Assembly: GCA_037441525.1 (NCBI GenBank)
Contig: JBBISA010000003.1
Coordinates: 124,001-188,000, forward strand
Source: SKVR01 sp037441525
GTDB lineage: Bacteria; Bacteroidota; Bacteroidia; Bacteroidales; UBA7960
Direction: 5' to 3'
Length of the DNA: 64,000 bases
Shown: one piece after another, positions 62,069 through 64,000 of the stretch
Layout of the letters: every line of letters starts with the position of its first letter
Numbering within the stretch: the stretch's first letter is position 1
Notes under the pieces: generated by a model
What the model was told of the DNA's origin: nothing
What the model saw: only the letters and a program-made list of their open reading frames with translations
Database searches by the model: none
Made by a program: the position numbers and the translations under genes

Positions 62069-63736
62069 ATGAGCGAAAAAAACGTTGCGAAAAAAAATGG
62101 GTTTTTCCAGAGAATTCTTGATAAAATAGAGGTAGTTGGCAACAAACTACCTCAACCGGTTACACTTTTTGCCATACTCATGGGGATAGTATTGCTGCTT
62201 TCCTGGATATTTGGCGGGGTAAGTGTTTTAAAACCAGGAACCGGTGCCGAAACCGGCACTCCAGAGCAGTTAATCGTAGTGCAAAACCTGCTTACTAAAG
62301 AAGGCATTCAGCGTATTTTTACCAGCATGGTAAGTGTATTTGCCAGTTTCCCTCCGCTAGGACTGGTTTTGGTGGTAATGCTGGGTATTGGAGTAGCCGA
62401 GCATACAGGTATGATAGCTGTTGCCCTGAAAGTTTTTGTTTCAAAAGTTCCGAAATATCTTATCACCTTCTCAATAGTTGTGGCTGGTATGGTAAGCTCA
62501 GTGGCCGCCGATGCGGGTTATGTTGTGCTTATTCCCATGGGGGCAGCACTATTTCTGGGCATGGGGCGGCACCCTCTGGCCGGTATAGCCGCGGCTTTTG
62601 CCGGAGTTTCGGGGGGGTTTGGGGCCAACTTTCTCCCCACCGGACTCGACCCCATGATTGCTGCCTTTACCGAGCCGGCAGCCAACCTCATCGACCCAAC
62701 TTATACTGTTAATCCCCTTTCGAACTACTACATAATGGCAGCTTCTGTACCTCTGGTAGGTATTGCCGGCACCTGGGTAACCGAACAAATCGTAGTTCCC
62801 CGGTTGGGACAATATCGCCCCGAAGGTGAACTGCTTACCGAAGAAACCAGCAACAATGTTACCCGCAAGGAGAAAAAGGCCCTTTTGTGGTCGTTCATTT
62901 CTGTTTTGGTAATCCTGGTGCTGGTGGCTATTGCAATTATCCCCGCCGATGGCTTACTGCGCGGTGCCATGGATGTGAAAACCGGCAAAACAAGTATGCA
63001 GCCTTTTTATAATTCGCTGGTGCCCATAATGTTCATTATTTTCTTTGTTGCCGGCCTTGTATATGGTATTGTGGCAAAAACAATCAAGAACGACAAGGAT
63101 GTTACGACCATGACCGCCAAATCCATGTCGACCATGGGTATGTATATTGTAATCGCTTTTGTTGCAGCTCAGTTTGTGGCCTATTTCAACTGGTCAAACC
63201 TGGGCAGTGTTCTGGCAGTAAAAGGCTCCGATGGGCTAAATGCCATTGGCTTTACCGGTACACCACTCCTGGTAGCATTTATTATCATTGCTTCTATTGT
63301 AAACCTGGTTATGGGCAGTGCATCGGCCAAGTGGGCCTTGCTGGCACCCATATTTGTTCCCATGCTTATGCTCATGGGTTACTCACCCGAAGCAACCCAG
63401 GCAGCCTATCGTATAGGCGATTCCTACTCAAACATTCTTACTCCACTTCTGCCATATTTTCCGCTGGTAATTGTTTTTGCACAAAAGTATGACAAATCTG
63501 CTGGTATTGGAACCCTGATTTCCATGATGTTACCCTATTCCATCGCATTTGCATTGGTCAGGATACCATTTTTTGTTGCATGGATATGGCTTGGCATCCC
63601 TCTTGGTATTGAAGGCCCAATCTACTACGAACGCGAGCAAGGCAATGCACAGGTTATTGAAACCGAAATTTCTGATGCCGTTGACATTTCCGACAACACG
63701 TTAGTGCTAACAGATTTTGGGCGCGAGCAGGATTAG
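62069..63736 (+). CDS. AbgT family transporter
   Basis: AbgT proteins move p-aminobenzoyl-glutamate or, in some members, export sulfonamide-type antimetabolites. The 555 residues contain about ten hydrophobic helices plus re-entrant loops, with the family stretches DAGYVVLIPMGAALFLGMGRHP, GGFGANFLPTGLDP and MGSASAKWALLAPIFVPMLM. The start is ATG at 62069; the TTG at 62045 adds 8 residues and is less likely. It has its own promoter. Confidence 0.88.
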   Translation: MSEKNVAKKNGFFQRILDKIEVVGNKLPQPVTLFAILMGIVLLLSWIFGGVSVLKPGTGAETGTPEQLIVVQNLLTKEGIQRIFTSMVSVFASFPPLGLVLVVMLGIGVAEHTGMIAVALKVFVSKVPKYLITFSIVVAGMVSSVAADAGYVVLIPMGAALFLGMGRHPLAGIAAAFAGVSGGFGANFLPTGLDPMIAAFTEPAANLIDPTYTVNPLSNYYIMAASVPLVGIAGTWVTEQIVVPRLGQYRPEGELLTEETSNNVTRKEKKALLWSFISVLVILVLVAIAIIPADGLLRGAMDVKTGKTSMQPFYNSLVPIMFIIFFVAGLVYGIVAKTIKNDKDVTTMTAKSMSTMGMYIVIAFVAAQFVAYFNWSNLGSVLAVKGSDGLNAIGFTGTPLLVAFIIIASIVNLVMGSASAKWALLAPIFVPMLMLMGYSPEATQAAYRIGDSYSNILTPLLPYFPLVIVFAQKYDKSAGIGTLISMMLPYSIAFALVRIPFFVAWIWLGIPLGIEGPIYYEREQGNAQVIETEISDAVDISDNTLVLTDFGREQD

Positions 63737-63808
63737 GTTTCCCGGTTGATAGAAAACTTTTCCGGGCCGGTTCCCGTTCTCTGTTATCCAAATTGTTATA
63801 AAAAAAAG

Positions 63809-64000
63809 ATGATGGATACAAAAGCAGTAAAAGAACTTTACAGGCAAGTGAGCGGGAACCTGCACAACCGGAGGTTTATCGATGCCATTGAAAACCTTCG
63901 CAAACTGGTTTCTGTTTCGGGCAAGGAGTACTATAATGAGCGGCTCGACGAAGCAAAATTAACCTACGACAACATACTCAGACATTCATTCGGCGAGTAC
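63809..64000 (+). CDS. Start of an unrecognised gene, cut by window end
   Basis: An ATG pair (63809/63812) opens 64 codons that run off the right edge. The visible part is helical and charged (ELYRQVSGNLHNRRFIDAI, NLRKLVSVSGKEYYNERLDEAKL), similar to a TPR or coiled helical repeat start, with no signal peptide. No family can be named from this piece. Confidence 0.6.
   Translation, partial: MMDTKAVKELYRQVSGNLHNRRFIDAIENLRKLVSVSGKEYYNERLDEAKLTYDNILRHSFGEY

Overview
The window looks like a chromosome segment of an anaerobic or facultative member of the Bacteroidota, most likely Bacteroidales-like. The evidence is type IX secretion sorting domains, -7 elements of the form TAnnTTTG with an upstream TTTG about 19-21 bases away, many lipoproteins, and families typical of this phylum: the small CvpA/holA/AMP nucleosidase block, a type III pantothenate kinase to LptC envelope block, LVIVD and FISUMP proteins, and S46 peptidases. 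A tungsten-type aldehyde oxidoreductase and a multihaem reductase point to anaerobic respiration. Genus cannot be fixed from sequence alone.

Layout. 1-8.5 kb: a truncated subtilisin-like secreted protease, a stand-alone HsdR-N nuclease-fold protein, AMP nucleosidase, DNA polymerase III delta, an EVE protein, CvpA, an aminotransferase broken by one in-frame stop, and an unknown protein. 8.7-11.2 kb: a PIF1/RecQ-like helicase. 11.2-18.4 kb (minus strand): a seven-gene operon for extracytoplasmic sulfur chemistry, made of an octahaem cytochrome of the tetrathionate-reductase family, a membrane cytochrome b, an outer-membrane barrel, and two YeeE/YedE thiosulfate-transporter halves accompanied by rhodanese domains. 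Three of its proteins end in Gly-Gly-Cys, and in two of them the rhodanese active-site cysteine is missing. This is the strongest candidate for an undescribed mechanism. 18.9-22.1 kb: a membrane-anchored receiver protein coupled to a YgiQ-type radical SAM enzyme, then proC. 22.2-28.0 kb (minus): a UPF0316 membrane protein, a YD-like repeat protein, a DPP7-type S46 peptidase, a mannose-1-phosphate guanylyltransferase, a SprT-like protein and a tiny lipoprotein.

28.2-32.7 kb (plus): MlaE/MlaF lipid transport, a MacB-like permease and gpmI. 32.7-33.7 kb: tRNA-Val and tRNA-Phe genes with canonical promoters, a 100-N assembly gap, and a tandemly duplicated unit carrying a small GIY-YIG nuclease gene whose 3' end reads as a tRNA-like sequence. 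33.8-41.6 kb: coaX, an outer-membrane protein, a TPR lipoprotein, LptC, a CNNM/CorC-type protein and a SurA/PpiD-type foldase, a typical envelope-biogenesis block. 41.8-51.8 kb: aldehyde:ferredoxin oxidoreductase, a DUF2807 lipoprotein, a cyclophilin, pheS, a small lipoprotein, carA and carB. 51.9-54.5 kb: two separately exported LVIVD proteins and two outer-membrane barrels. 54.7-64 kb: an SLC45-like carrier with an inserted membrane domain, a TlpA-type thioredoxin lipoprotein, a FISUMP protein, an ECF sigma factor with its partner membrane protein, a large type-B T9SS protein, an AbgT transporter and the start of an unknown gene.

Starts were chosen from ATG/GTG codons plus signal peptides, because Bacteroidota genes rarely show Shine-Dalgarno sites. 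No CRISPR array, rRNA, transposase or prophage was seen.
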